This document shows, one piece after another, positions 8,924 through 16,855 of a DNA stretch of 36,939 nucleotides. Below the pieces are notes generated by a model. The model was given only the letters and a program-made list of their open reading frames with translations. It was not told where the DNA came from and did not search any database. Within the stretch, counting starts at the first letter, position 1; each line of letters starts with the position of its first letter. This DNA is from Alteromonas sp. ALT199 (GTDB lineage Bacteria; Pseudomonadota; Gammaproteobacteria; Enterobacterales; Alteromonadaceae): assembly GCF_018619335.1 (NCBI RefSeq), contig NZ_JAHHDX010000176.1, positions 1 through 36,939 of the forward strand, written 5' to 3'. Both the position numbers and the translations under genes were made by a program.

Positions 8924-10558
8924 GTGCTAATTGCAGAGTTAAAAAGCCTTGTTAAAGAAAATGCCGACATTGTAGCTTATTCAGAATCGAATACATGGGG
9001 AACCGAAGGCTTCAAGCGAGAAGTGGCTTGCGTTGTTAGGCCAATTACATTGAGTGTAATTCAAGATCTCATCAAGTTTGCAGGCAATGTAGCTAATACT
9101 CCAAATCGATTTACATTGTATCCGATTAGCTCTGGAAAAAACTGGGGCTATGGCTCGTCTATGCCGAGTACAGTTGAAGAAAAAGTGGTTCTTTTAGACC
9201 TTGCTTCACTAGACGAGATTACTTATTTTGATGAAGAAAATGGTGTCATTTCTATTCAGCCAGGCGTCACTCAGAGCGCACTATTTGAATATTTGTCCTC
9301 CAAACAAACTTCGTACATGGTTCCAGTCACAGGCGCTGGCCCTACGACAAGTATTTTGAGCAATGCTCTCGAACGCGGCTATGGTATCACCCCGATAGCA
9401 GATCACTTTACTTCTGTGATGTCGATAAAAGGTTTTTTGGCCGATGGAAGTTTCTATGAGTCATCGCTCAAGTGCATGAGCGATATGGCTAATGGTGATA
9501 ATAGTGATTGTTACGTAGATAAGACATTTAAGTGGAAGCATGGACCGTACTTGGACGGCATTTTCACTCAGTCGGGAAATATGATAGTAACCGAAATAAC
9601 ACTATCACTGGCTCGCATAAAGCCTGCGTTCGATTCCTTCTACATGCGCTTTTTCGACAAAGAAAGTTTCGAAAATGCTTATGGCGTTGTAAAAGAAATT
9701 TTCCAAAATTTGGAAGGTGTCGTAGGGTCAATAAATTTAATGGATAAAAGGCGCGTCGCCGCAATGGTAGCAGACAACCCTCAAGGGTGCGGTAGCCACA
9801 AAGTAATGACAGATGAACAAGTCGAGGTAATTTCCAAACACTACGACGTTCCAGAGTGGACTTTAGTGGGAACAATCTATGGCACACACTCAGTTGCAAA
9901 AGCTGCAAAAGGTGATATTAAGAAAATAGCAAAAGGAAAAGCCGATCAAGTTTTGTTTTCTAGCGACCTTTTAGTTAAATTAGGTCAAGTTGTAACTAAA
10001 AAGTTTAGTCTTTCGATTTTAGATAGTGCAAGAGAGCAGCTTGAAAAGCTATCTGCAGGGATGGAGGTGATGCAAGGCAAACCTAGTCAAGTCGCACTAC
10101 CTCTCGCTTATTGGCGCAATCCAAGAGTTCGACCAGATAGGTCACGTCTAATGAATCCCGCAAAAGACGGTTGTGGTCTGCTTTGGTACGCTCCTTTAGT
10201 ACCAGCAAAAGCAAAATCGATGAAGGCTTTTATCGGAATGGTTCGACGGATCGCACCGAAATTTAACATCGAACCCATGATAACCTTTACAAACCTTAGT
10301 GGAATTTCGACTGACAGTACTATTCCCATTGTGTTTGACCTAGAAAACCCGCAAGCAGTAGAAGATGCACACGCATGCTTACAGGCCTTGTTTGAAGAGG
10401 GCTTGAAACAAGGCTTCATTCCTTACCGTTTAAACATTCAACAGCAGTTAGAACTAAATGCTAATAGTACGTTTTGGAAAACTGCTGGGAAAATCGCTCA
10501 CGCATTAGATCCTGCTGGCGTTATTAGCCCAGACAGATACAACCCTTATAAACCTTAA
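8924..10558 (+). CDS. FAD-binding oxidoreductase, vanillyl-alcohol oxidase / p-cresol methylhydroxylase family
   Basis: This is a 544-residue flavoprotein. The N-terminal PCMH-type FAD domain (about residues 35-230) carries SGKNWGYGSS at 70-79 and the block GAGPTTSILSNALERGYG from 137, typical of 4-cresol dehydrogenase and vanillyl-alcohol oxidase. The C-terminus ends with the family pattern ALDPAGVISPDRYNPY. Members oxidise phenolic or other alcohol-type substrates; the substrate here cannot be told. No signal peptide is present. The start is GTG with AGGA seven bases upstream. It is divergent from the Tat/kinase operon and its TAA overlaps the stop of the convergent protease gene (TTAA). 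Confidence 0.85.
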   Translation: MLIAELKSLVKENADIVAYSESNTWGTEGFKREVACVVRPITLSVIQDLIKFAGNVANTPNRFTLYPISSGKNWGYGSSMPSTVEEKVVLLDLASLDEITYFDEENGVISIQPGVTQSALFEYLSSKQTSYMVPVTGAGPTTSILSNALERGYGITPIADHFTSVMSIKGFLADGSFYESSLKCMSDMANGDNSDCYVDKTFKWKHGPYLDGIFTQSGNMIVTEITLSLARIKPAFDSFYMRFFDKESFENAYGVVKEIFQNLEGVVGSINLMDKRRVAAMVADNPQGCGSHKVMTDEQVEVISKHYDVPEWTLVGTIYGTHSVAKAAKGDIKKIAKGKADQVLFSSDLLVKLGQVVTKKFSLSILDSAREQLEKLSAGMEVMQGKPSQVALPLAYWRNPRVRPDRSRLMNPAKDGCGLLWYAPLVPAKAKSMKAFIGMVRRIAPKFNIEPMITFTNLSGISTDSTIPIVFDLENPQAVEDAHACLQALFEEGLKQGFIPYRLNIQQQLELNANSTFWKTAGKIAHALDPAGVISPDRYNPYKP

Positions 10559-11340
10559 TACTTAACGTTATTTTTGTTGAGAATTGCCATAACATGTTTG
10601 ACTGGGATTGCGTAACTAATTCCGCTAGGAGATGAAAGAGCAGCTTCTTTACCTTGGCTAACAAAGACTTTGTTAATTACACCTACCAAATGCCCTGTCG
10701 TTACATTATAAACAGGGCTACCTGAATTACCTGGAAATGCCGTGGCATCAAGTTGATAAACGAGTTCAGGCTTTTTCAGTCTTTTAAGCATTGAGACTGT
10801 TAATTGGTCTGCGTTTCTCGCTGGTATTGCATCAGGCGTAATTGCTGATATTAGCCCTCTATGAGTCGCAGGATAAAGTCCAATTGCGGCTCCTAAGGGA
10901 AAACCAGTAAAAGCAACTTCATTTCCAGGCTTTAATAAAGATCCGCTCCCCATTGGCAATGGTTTTAATTCACTATTGATCTTCAATAGCGCTAAATCAT
11001 GAACAGGGTCTATATCGATAATTTCTGCTTTTTGAGCGGCAACGTCTCGACCTTCACCGTGAATTGCAACATAGTGTTGTACAATTTGGGGATCTAGAAT
11101 TTTTGAAACCACATGATAATTGGTTATCACCCACTTCCCGTCACCGACTACAAAACCAGTCCCCAACACCTGGTTCCCGTCACTTTCTAATGGCGTATAC
11201 AAACCAATAGCAACAACTGATTTAGTAGTTTCTGAGACTACATTTACAAATGAAGACTCAGCTTTAGCACTTAAATATGGTGAAAACGTTAAAGCGATAA
11301 AAACAAGTAAAGCATTGGAATAATTCAGTAAATAAGACAT
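10555..11340 (-). CDS. Secreted trypsin-like serine protease (S1C/DegP-like, no PDZ)
   Basis: This is a 261-residue protein with an N-terminal signal peptide (hydrophobic about residues 8-24, cleavage near AKA-ES). The chymotrypsin-fold triad is visible: His76 in TNYHVV, Asp115 in DPVHDLALL and Ser206 in FPGNSGSP. There is no PDZ domain after the protease domain, unlike DegP or DegS, so it is a minimal periplasmic or secreted protease. Its ATG is only 32 bases from the divergent YdcF-like ATG, so the promoters of both genes must extend into each other's 5' regions. A role in processing or quality control of exported locus proteins is possible but inferred. Confidence 0.9.
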   Translation of the reverse strand: MSYLLNYSNALLVFIALTFSPYLSAKAESSFVNVVSETTKSVVAIGLYTPLESDGNQVLGTGFVVGDGKWVITNYHVVSKILDPQIVQHYVAIHGEGRDVAAQKAEIIDIDPVHDLALLKINSELKPLPMGSGSLLKPGNEVAFTGFPLGAAIGLYPATHRGLISAITPDAIPARNADQLTVSMLKRLKKPELVYQLDATAFPGNSGSPVYNVTTGHLVGVINKVFVSQGKEAALSSPSGISYAIPVKHVMAILNKNNVKY

Positions 11341-11372
11341 GATTGTAGAGTCTTCTTTTGCTGGGAAATATT

Positions 11373-12134
11373 ATGGATATAATAAAGCATATAGTGCTTT
11401 TCTTCATATCTCCATTAAACTTGGTAATACTTTTCTTCGTGCTCGGAGTTCTTTTATCTAAGCAACAAGGCTGTGCCGCCAAAACTTTCAAATTTGCATC
11501 TCTTTTTTCTTTTTTTCTCTTTACACAGCCTTATTTTAGCGACCTATTACTTTATCCTTTGGAACACAAACATAAATATCCGAACGTTCACTTTAATAGT
11601 GAAAAGCCCGACTACATTTTCGTTCTCGCGTGCTACTACAGCACTTTCGGTGATGTACCAGAAATAAGTCGATGGTCTGAGTGCTCAATGCAAAGAAATA
11701 TAGAAGCATTTAAGCTTCATAAAATGACAGGGGCACCGATTATTATAAGTGGCGGAAATTTCCTACATGATCCAGATGTAAATTACTCAATAAGAGCAAA
11801 GGATTATTTTTTACACCTAGGTGTTGAAGAAGAAAGTTTAATCATAACGAAAATAGGATCTAACACTCACGAAGAGTTTGTTTCTACAGCACCCTATCTC
11901 CGAAACTCTCATACTTGGGTCGTATCTTCCGCTACCCACATAAGGCGATTACAAAAACTATTTTCAAATCAGAACTATAGCGCCCTATTTTTCCCTGTCA
12001 ATCATCATACCAAAGGGCTCTTAACTCCTTATATAACACTTCCATCATCGAGAGCCTTATTAAACACTGAAATAGCATTTTATGAGTATGCAGCATTGTC
12101 CAAACAGGCGCTCTTTTTTCAGTTGAACAACTAA
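11373..12134 (+). CDS. YdcF/ElyC-family (DUF218) membrane protein
   Basis: This is a 253-residue protein with two N-terminal hydrophobic segments (about residues 4-27 and 38-56) and a DUF218 domain. Family motifs are IIISGGNF, the acidic/asparagine block SNTHEEFV and the strand VVSSATHIRRL. Relatives (YdcF, SanA, ElyC) affect envelope polymers in Enterobacteria, and such genes are common in exopolysaccharide loci; the chemistry is not firmly known. The frame opens at TTG 11358, but ATG 11373 with GGGA six bases upstream is chosen. It is co-directional with the acyltransferase 77 bases downstream. Confidence 0.85.
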   Translation: MDIIKHIVLFFISPLNLVILFFVLGVLLSKQQGCAAKTFKFASLFSFFLFTQPYFSDLLLYPLEHKHKYPNVHFNSEKPDYIFVLACYYSTFGDVPEISRWSECSMQRNIEAFKLHKMTGAPIIISGGNFLHDPDVNYSIRAKDYFLHLGVEEESLIITKIGSNTHEEFVSTAPYLRNSHTWVVSSATHIRRLQKLFSNQNYSALFFPVNHHTKGLLTPYITLPSSRALLNTEIAFYEYAALSKQALFFQLNN

Positions 12135-12211
12135 CAATACATACAAAGTCTATTAAATTAAATGTTAATATTCTGCTAAACTAAACAAAAATATCGGATA
12201 ACACTTCATCT

Positions 12212-13042
12212 ATGGTTAAAACAAAAAAGCAAACTCTACTTGAAAAGTTAGGGACTATAGTTGGTGATAAAAGCAAAATTGGGAAGCTTATCTCAGGGTA
12301 TAGAAAGCTAGAAGAAGCGAACTATATCTCTAGTCACTTTTCTGCTTATTTGGCGCCCGTTGTTGCTAATTCAGAGGAACTGAAAAATGACGTTTTTACA
12401 ATTAGACATGAAGTTTACTGTGAAGAGCTTAGGTTTGAACCATTAAAAGAAAACCGACTCGAGTTCGATGAATTTGATCGTTTTTCTCTTCACTGCTTGA
12501 TACAGCATCATAAAAGCAAACACTTTGCGGGAACTGTAAGGATGGTAAGGCCCATTGAGCCTGACGAGCAGCTCCCGATAGAGAAGTATTGTCTCGAGTC
12601 AATTACACGTGAAGATTTGGACCCGCGCAAGTTCGACCGTAAAGATATTTGTGAAATATCAAGGTTAGCAGTTCCCAAAGAATTTCGTCGACGTGTAATG
12701 GATAAATTTTCAGGGGCTGGCGTGGCCGTAATTAACGAACACACATACTCTGAAAAAGAAGTGCGCTGTTTCCCTTTCATAGCAGTCGGGTTATATCTTG
12801 CTGCAGCAGCACTCGCTATTGAAAAGGATATTAAACACGCTTACGTAATGATGGAGCCGCGTTTAGCGCGTAGCATGAAGTTTATTGGTATAAAATTCGA
12901 ACAAATTGGACCTGTTGTTGATTATCATGGCAAGCGAGCGCCTTATTATATAAACAAAGCTCTGCTACAAAAAAGCCTAAGGCCAGGTTTTGCAAAAATG
13001 CTTAATGACATCCTGAGTTCTATTAGCGCTCAGAAGTTTTGA
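12212..13042 (+). CDS. PEP-CTERM/exosortase system-associated acyltransferase
   Basis: This is a 276-residue protein matching the TIGR03694-type family, a GNAT-like fold related to acyl-homoserine-lactone and N-acyl amino acid synthases. Supporting blocks are IRHEVYCEELRFEP, the acidic EFDEFDRFSLHCLI, FAGTVRMVRP and ICEISRLAVPKEFRRR, laid out as in the autoinducer-synthase fold. Members occur with exosortase loci. The product, possibly an N-acyl compound, is uncharacterised in most cases. The ATG start has only a weak GGAT far upstream (about 12195-12198). A bidirectional terminator separates it from the convergent PEP-CTERM gene. It is soluble, with no signal peptide. Confidence 0.88.
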   Translation: MVKTKKQTLLEKLGTIVGDKSKIGKLISGYRKLEEANYISSHFSAYLAPVVANSEELKNDVFTIRHEVYCEELRFEPLKENRLEFDEFDRFSLHCLIQHHKSKHFAGTVRMVRPIEPDEQLPIEKYCLESITREDLDPRKFDRKDICEISRLAVPKEFRRRVMDKFSGAGVAVINEHTYSEKEVRCFPFIAVGLYLAAAALAIEKDIKHAYVMMEPRLARSMKFIGIKFEQIGPVVDYHGKRAPYYINKALLQKSLRPGFAKMLNDILSSISAQKF

Positions 13043-13058
13043 AGTACAGATACAGAAA

Positions 13059-13078
13059 AGGCCAGCATCTGCTGGCCT
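13059..13078. terminator. Bidirectional terminator between convergent genes
   Basis: A perfect eight-pair GC-rich stem, AGGCCAGC (13059-13066) with GCTGGCCT (13071-13078), closes an ATCT loop. On the minus strand it is followed by TTTTCTGTA, a fair U-tract that would end the PEP-CTERM transcript. On the plus strand the tail is CTACTTAG, so termination of the acyltransferase transcript would be weaker. Confidence 0.8.
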
Positions 13079-13103
13079 CTACTTAGGTTAGAATCAGTAA
13101 AGA

Positions 13104-13895
13104 CTATTTAGAAGTACGTTTGCGCGAGGCAGCACCAAGACCAAACAGTGCCAGACCAAACAACCCTAGAGTGGCAGGGGTAGATACTGTTGTGATTTCG
13201 CCAGTACTATTGTTTGTGTATCTATCACCGTTGAATTGTGCACTAGCGGTAAAGAAAATATCGTTAAGTGTGCCAGTATCAAAAATGTCGATAACATCAG
13301 CTAGACCACCAACGATATTCAAAAATGCTTCTGAATTTCCTGATTCAAAGCCATTCCCGTCAAAATCAAACGTAGAAAACTCAAAGGCTGCCCAAAGCGT
13401 GCCATCTTGAGCATCAGCAAAATCTTCGTGAGAATTTGCATTTGTGCTGAAGCCGAAGTCTGGTGAGTCATCATAATAAACATTTAGCCACGCATTCGAC
13501 GAATCGAAGTCATTTACACCCACTGCTTGCAAACCACCGAATTCGATCGTTAGCTCGCACTGGCCAGGGCCGTTTTGGCAAAATGTTGGTGAAAAAGCGT
13601 TACGTCCGTCGGAAAAGCCTGTAAAAACACCAACACCTGTTAAAAAGCCACCACTACCTAAAGCGAATGCCTCTTTACTTGAAGCTGTAATAACATCTTG
13701 GCCGTCAGCACCAACACCGTAAGTACCATCAGAGAACCATTGTTGAAATTGAAAAGTAGCAGTTGTACCCTGCGTACCACCAATCGCTACTGTATCCCAT
13801 TCAATTCCGCCAGCACTCACAGTTGCTGCTGTAGCAAAACCACTAGTCCCTAAAAGGATACCGGCAGCGATCGATTTTGTAATAAAATTAGCCAT
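13104..13895 (-). CDS. PEP-CTERM-like sorting-domain protein
   Basis: This is a 263-residue exported protein. It has an N-terminal signal peptide (hydrophobic residues 7-22, cleavage near ATA-AT) and a C-terminal exosortase-type sorting signal: a hydrophobic helix (GLFGLALFGLG) then the basic tail ASRKRTSK. The mature region is acidic, rich in Gly, Asp, Asn, Phe and Ser, with two cysteines in the block CQNGPGQCE. No enzymatic domain is recognised. The usual Pro-Glu-Pro is replaced by STPAT. The ATG has GGGA upstream. It has its own sigma-54-type promoter and lies downstream of the PrsT-type gene on the same strand. It is likely anchored transiently and released at the surface as an exopolysaccharide- or floc-associated protein, by analogy with the family. 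Confidence 0.88.
   Translation of the reverse strand: MANFITKSIAAGILLGTSGFATAATVSAGGIEWDTVAIGGTQGTTATFQFQQWFSDGTYGVGADGQDVITASSKEAFALGSGGFLTGVGVFTGFSDGRNAFSPTFCQNGPGQCELTIEFGGLQAVGVNDFDSSNAWLNVYYDDSPDFGFSTNANSHEDFADAQDGTLWAAFEFSTFDFDGNGFESGNSEAFLNIVGGLADVIDIFDTGTLNDIFFTASAQFNGDRYTNNSTGEITTVSTPATLGLFGLALFGLGAASRKRTSK
13107..13184 (-). other. PEP-CTERM-type sorting signal with STP in place of PEP
   Basis: The last 26 residues (238-263) begin STPATLGLFGLALFGLG and finish AASRKRTSK. This is the tripartite exosortase signal of short motif, transmembrane helix and arginine/lysine cluster. The motif lacks the glutamate of Pro-Glu-Pro, although the proline before A-T-L is kept. Confidence 0.8.
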
Positions 13896-13938
13896 CTTAA
13901 ATTCCCTTGTTTGTTTACTGATTTTAACGTTTTAATTA

Positions 13939-13956
13939 AAGCAATAGCTGGGCCAA
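13939..13956 (-). promoter_or_regulatory. Sigma-54 (RpoN) promoter of the PEP-CTERM gene
   Basis: The minus strand reads TTGGCCCAGCTATTGCTT. It has the -24 TTGGC, exactly ten bases between GG and GC, and the -12 TTGCT, a close match to the RpoN consensus (TGGCAC-N5-TTGCW). The predicted transcript would start near 13930, about 35 bases before the ATG at 13895. RpoN with the PrsK/PrsR two-component pair is known to control PEP-CTERM genes in floc-forming bacteria, so the biology fits. No activator binding site was identified in the 145-base gap. Confidence 0.7.
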
Positions 13957-14040
13957 ACCAACAACACACTGAAAGATAAAGAATTTTGCAAAAAGCTTTT
14001 TATTTAGAATTTTGATCTGTAAATTAACCTGACATGAAAC

Positions 14041-16749
14041 TTAGTGTAGTTGAGATCGTAACGCTGACCATCTTTGACTATAGGCGCTTTGCACACTATC
14101 GAACTGATTAATCAAATCCATAGCGTCTTTTTTCCGCCCTTGATTTACATAAACGGTAGAGAGTAGTAGGTTAGCATACTCGTTATTCCCAATACTTTTA
14201 AGCGCCTCCAAAATTGACTGCTCCGCCAATTCACTCTCCCCTTTTTTAAGAAGAACCTCTGAGTAAGTGACTAGGAAAAGCGGTGACCGTTTAATAGCTA
14301 ACGCTGTTTTTACATATTCTTCAGCTAAGCCTAGTCTATTTAACTTTAAGTTAACGTCCGCAATGTTGTTGTACTCTTGTGCACTAAGCTTGAACCTCCC
14401 CTCCATATTTTCATAAACTCGAATTGCTTTTTCGTGAAAATTAAACTTGTTAAGGTATTCTGCAACAACATTGTACTGGCGTCTGTTTGGAGAGGCAGTT
14501 CTCGCAAGTTCGCTAACTAAAACATCAGCGCCTTCGTCTACTCTTTGAAGCCTGACAAGCGTCTTAGCAATATAAACGGCTGTTCCAAAATCTGGCGATT
14601 TTGCATACGACGATTTAAAATGGCTTAATGCCTCTTTAACATTTCCTTGTTTAAAGTCCACTTCACCTTTAAACAAGCTTACTAGCGCCCCCGAAACATC
14701 AACTTTCTCTAAAGAGAAAATCGCTTTTTTCGCTTCCTCAAAATCCCCCATGGCAAATGAGTTACTATACTTGACAAGTGCTGCTTCTTTTGAATTGCCC
14801 AGCTCTTGCTCGTAAGTTTTTAACAGCGTCGAGACATCGCTGTATTTTTTTTGTGCTTCGAAAACTGCAACTAAACTCAATATAGGCATTGTTTTCTGCT
14901 CTGCAGTTTCAATGCGGTTCTTCGCTACCTCTTCTGCTCTAGCGTATTGATTTTGTGAAAGAAGGATATTGAGCAGTTTGACGTGACTCTCGTAGGAAAT
15001 TTGCTCAGAAAACGCCGATAGTATTTTCTCTGCTTCGCCTTGTTGACCTTTGTCTAAAAAGTAAGATGCCAAGCTATCGACTACAGATGTAGGTAACGCT
15101 TGCCCCTCGACATCGTTTAGAAGCTTTTTTTCAAAATCATTAGGATGCTGTTTTGTATATAGAAAGACGAGATCTGTCGCAGTTTGCTTGTCATCTGAAT
15201 TAAGCTTCAATAACGCAATTGCGTTGTCGATAGCTATTGAGTAATCACCTAACTCATTTGCTGAAAGCATCGAGATTTTATGCGCAGTCAGGTTTGTATT
15301 GTCTTTTTGCAGCACCTTTTCAGCATTGGCTAAGGATGACACAAAGTCTTTTTCATATAGAGAAATATATGAAGCAAAGAGAAAGCTATGTTGTTGGTTG
15401 ACTTCGCTGTACTGCTCGGCTAATTGTTTCGCTTCTGTAAACTTTTTTTGGTTAATGTAGTTTTGAATCTTTAACCAATTAGTACCGAAAGAGGTGCCAT
15501 TTTCAAATAGCAGCTTATTTACCAGGTTGCCCACGTCCTGACCTTGTTCTAATTGAAGTAAAGCCTTCTGACGTGTGAGCAAAGAAGAACTTGTAGAACT
15601 TCCTTTTTTATTCAGTAGAGCGAGCGCTTTTTGTTTATCTCCTTGTGAATACAAATAGCTTACAGTATCTGATAGTAATGCTGCACCTTCGGGCATTGAT
15701 GCATCTGCCTTTTCAATAACTGCGATTGCATCATCGATATAACCGAGTTTAAAAAGTACAAAACTATATGCGCGTTTGATTCCAATATCCTGCGGATATA
15801 TTTTATTTGCCTTTTCTAAATTGGTATAAGCTCTCTCCCATTCTTCGAGCTTAGACGCAATGACCCCAGCTAAATAGTACGCATTATCAATACCATTAGA
15901 CGCTGAATCTTCAGCAAACCTTAGTGCTTCAGTATAATCTCCCAGTTCTGATTGAGACAAAGCTAAAACATATCGCGACCATACTAAGTTATTTTGTTTA
16001 AGCGCTTCACTGGCTATATTCTTAGCTTTTTCGAATTCACCTTTTCTGTAATGAGTCATTCCTGCTAAGTAATTTAGCTCAGGAATAGACTTCCATTGCC
16101 CTAGCGTGCCATTAAGCTCTGCAAGGACCTTGTCATACTGGGCTGTTTGAAAATACGCTTTTGCTTTATAGGAAGAAATATAATACTTGAATTTAGCGTC
16201 GAAGTTTTCAGACTCAATTAAGATCAGGACGTCGGCGTACTCTCCGTCATTGAATAAATGCGCTATTTTCACTACCGGAGTCTGCTTGTTCTCTTGTAAT
16301 AAATTTGGCCGCGTATTTATTTTGCGGTCCACGACTTCAAGCCCATCATCGGAAAGTTGCTTTAATTGCGTAATGATAGGAGTGTTTATCTCAGCGTTAA
16401 CTTGGTGGAGAATAATATCCTCATATTTATTCTGATGATAAAGTGCGAAAAAATATCGCTCTAACAGTTCGGAAGACGTAGGATTAGCATCAACAAGCCT
16501 TTTTAACTCTTTTTCAGCACCTTGTAGATTGCCTGATTGATACATAGCAGAAGCCAACAAGCTTCTTAACTCAGTATCTTCGGGATATGTTTGCACTGCC
16601 GTTTTTAGGTTAACCAGCGCGGTTTCTAAGTTGCCATTCTTTAGGTGCTCATTGCTTGTCTGAATAAAATCTTCTGAGGTTGTTTTAGAGCAACCAACTA
16701 AAAGAAGTGGAATAGCAAACGTTACTAGGTGTCTTCCATAAGCCTTCAT
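14041..16749 (-). CDS. prsT: PrsT-type TPR lipoprotein of the exosortase system
   Basis: This is a 902-residue protein with a lipoprotein signal (hydrophobic residues 8-19, lipobox LVGC with Cys20). The rest is built of tandem tetratricopeptide-like helical repeats, e.g. NGNLETALVNLKTAVQTYPED, GDYTEALRFAEDSASNG and GNVKEALSHFKSSYAKSPDFG. Length and architecture match the PEP-CTERM-locus TPR lipoprotein family (TIGR02917, PrsT). It is expected to be membrane-anchored and to serve as a scaffold for polysaccharide secretion or assembly. The ATG has AAGGAT nine bases upstream. The usual neighbours (exosortase, prsK, prsR) are absent from this window; it stands alone, 145 bases upstream of the PEP-CTERM gene and divergent from a FemAB-like gene. 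Confidence 0.88.
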   Translation of the reverse strand: MKAYGRHLVTFAIPLLLVGCSKTTSEDFIQTSNEHLKNGNLETALVNLKTAVQTYPEDTELRSLLASAMYQSGNLQGAEKELKRLVDANPTSSELLERYFFALYHQNKYEDIILHQVNAEINTPIITQLKQLSDDGLEVVDRKINTRPNLLQENKQTPVVKIAHLFNDGEYADVLILIESENFDAKFKYYISSYKAKAYFQTAQYDKVLAELNGTLGQWKSIPELNYLAGMTHYRKGEFEKAKNIASEALKQNNLVWSRYVLALSQSELGDYTEALRFAEDSASNGIDNAYYLAGVIASKLEEWERAYTNLEKANKIYPQDIGIKRAYSFVLFKLGYIDDAIAVIEKADASMPEGAALLSDTVSYLYSQGDKQKALALLNKKGSSTSSSLLTRQKALLQLEQGQDVGNLVNKLLFENGTSFGTNWLKIQNYINQKKFTEAKQLAEQYSEVNQQHSFLFASYISLYEKDFVSSLANAEKVLQKDNTNLTAHKISMLSANELGDYSIAIDNAIALLKLNSDDKQTATDLVFLYTKQHPNDFEKKLLNDVEGQALPTSVVDSLASYFLDKGQQGEAEKILSAFSEQISYESHVKLLNILLSQNQYARAEEVAKNRIETAEQKTMPILSLVAVFEAQKKYSDVSTLLKTYEQELGNSKEAALVKYSNSFAMGDFEEAKKAIFSLEKVDVSGALVSLFKGEVDFKQGNVKEALSHFKSSYAKSPDFGTAVYIAKTLVRLQRVDEGADVLVSELARTASPNRRQYNVVAEYLNKFNFHEKAIRVYENMEGRFKLSAQEYNNIADVNLKLNRLGLAEEYVKTALAIKRSPLFLVTYSEVLLKKGESELAEQSILEALKSIGNNEYANLLLSTVYVNQGRKKDAMDLINQFDSVQSAYSQRWSALRSQLH

Positions 16750-16855
16750 TGGAGTTATCCTTATAAAAAGAGTCTTTTAAAAATGTTATGCGCTTAAAAC
16801 ATTGTTAACCATTTCATATATGATTAACAGATAATTGAAGATATTTGGACCTTAT

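Noticed and set aside
13120..13410. 96-codon plus-strand open frame opposite the PEP-CTERM gene
   Set aside because: It is antisense to a well-supported gene with signal peptide and sorting tail; no ribosome-binding site or recognisable protein.
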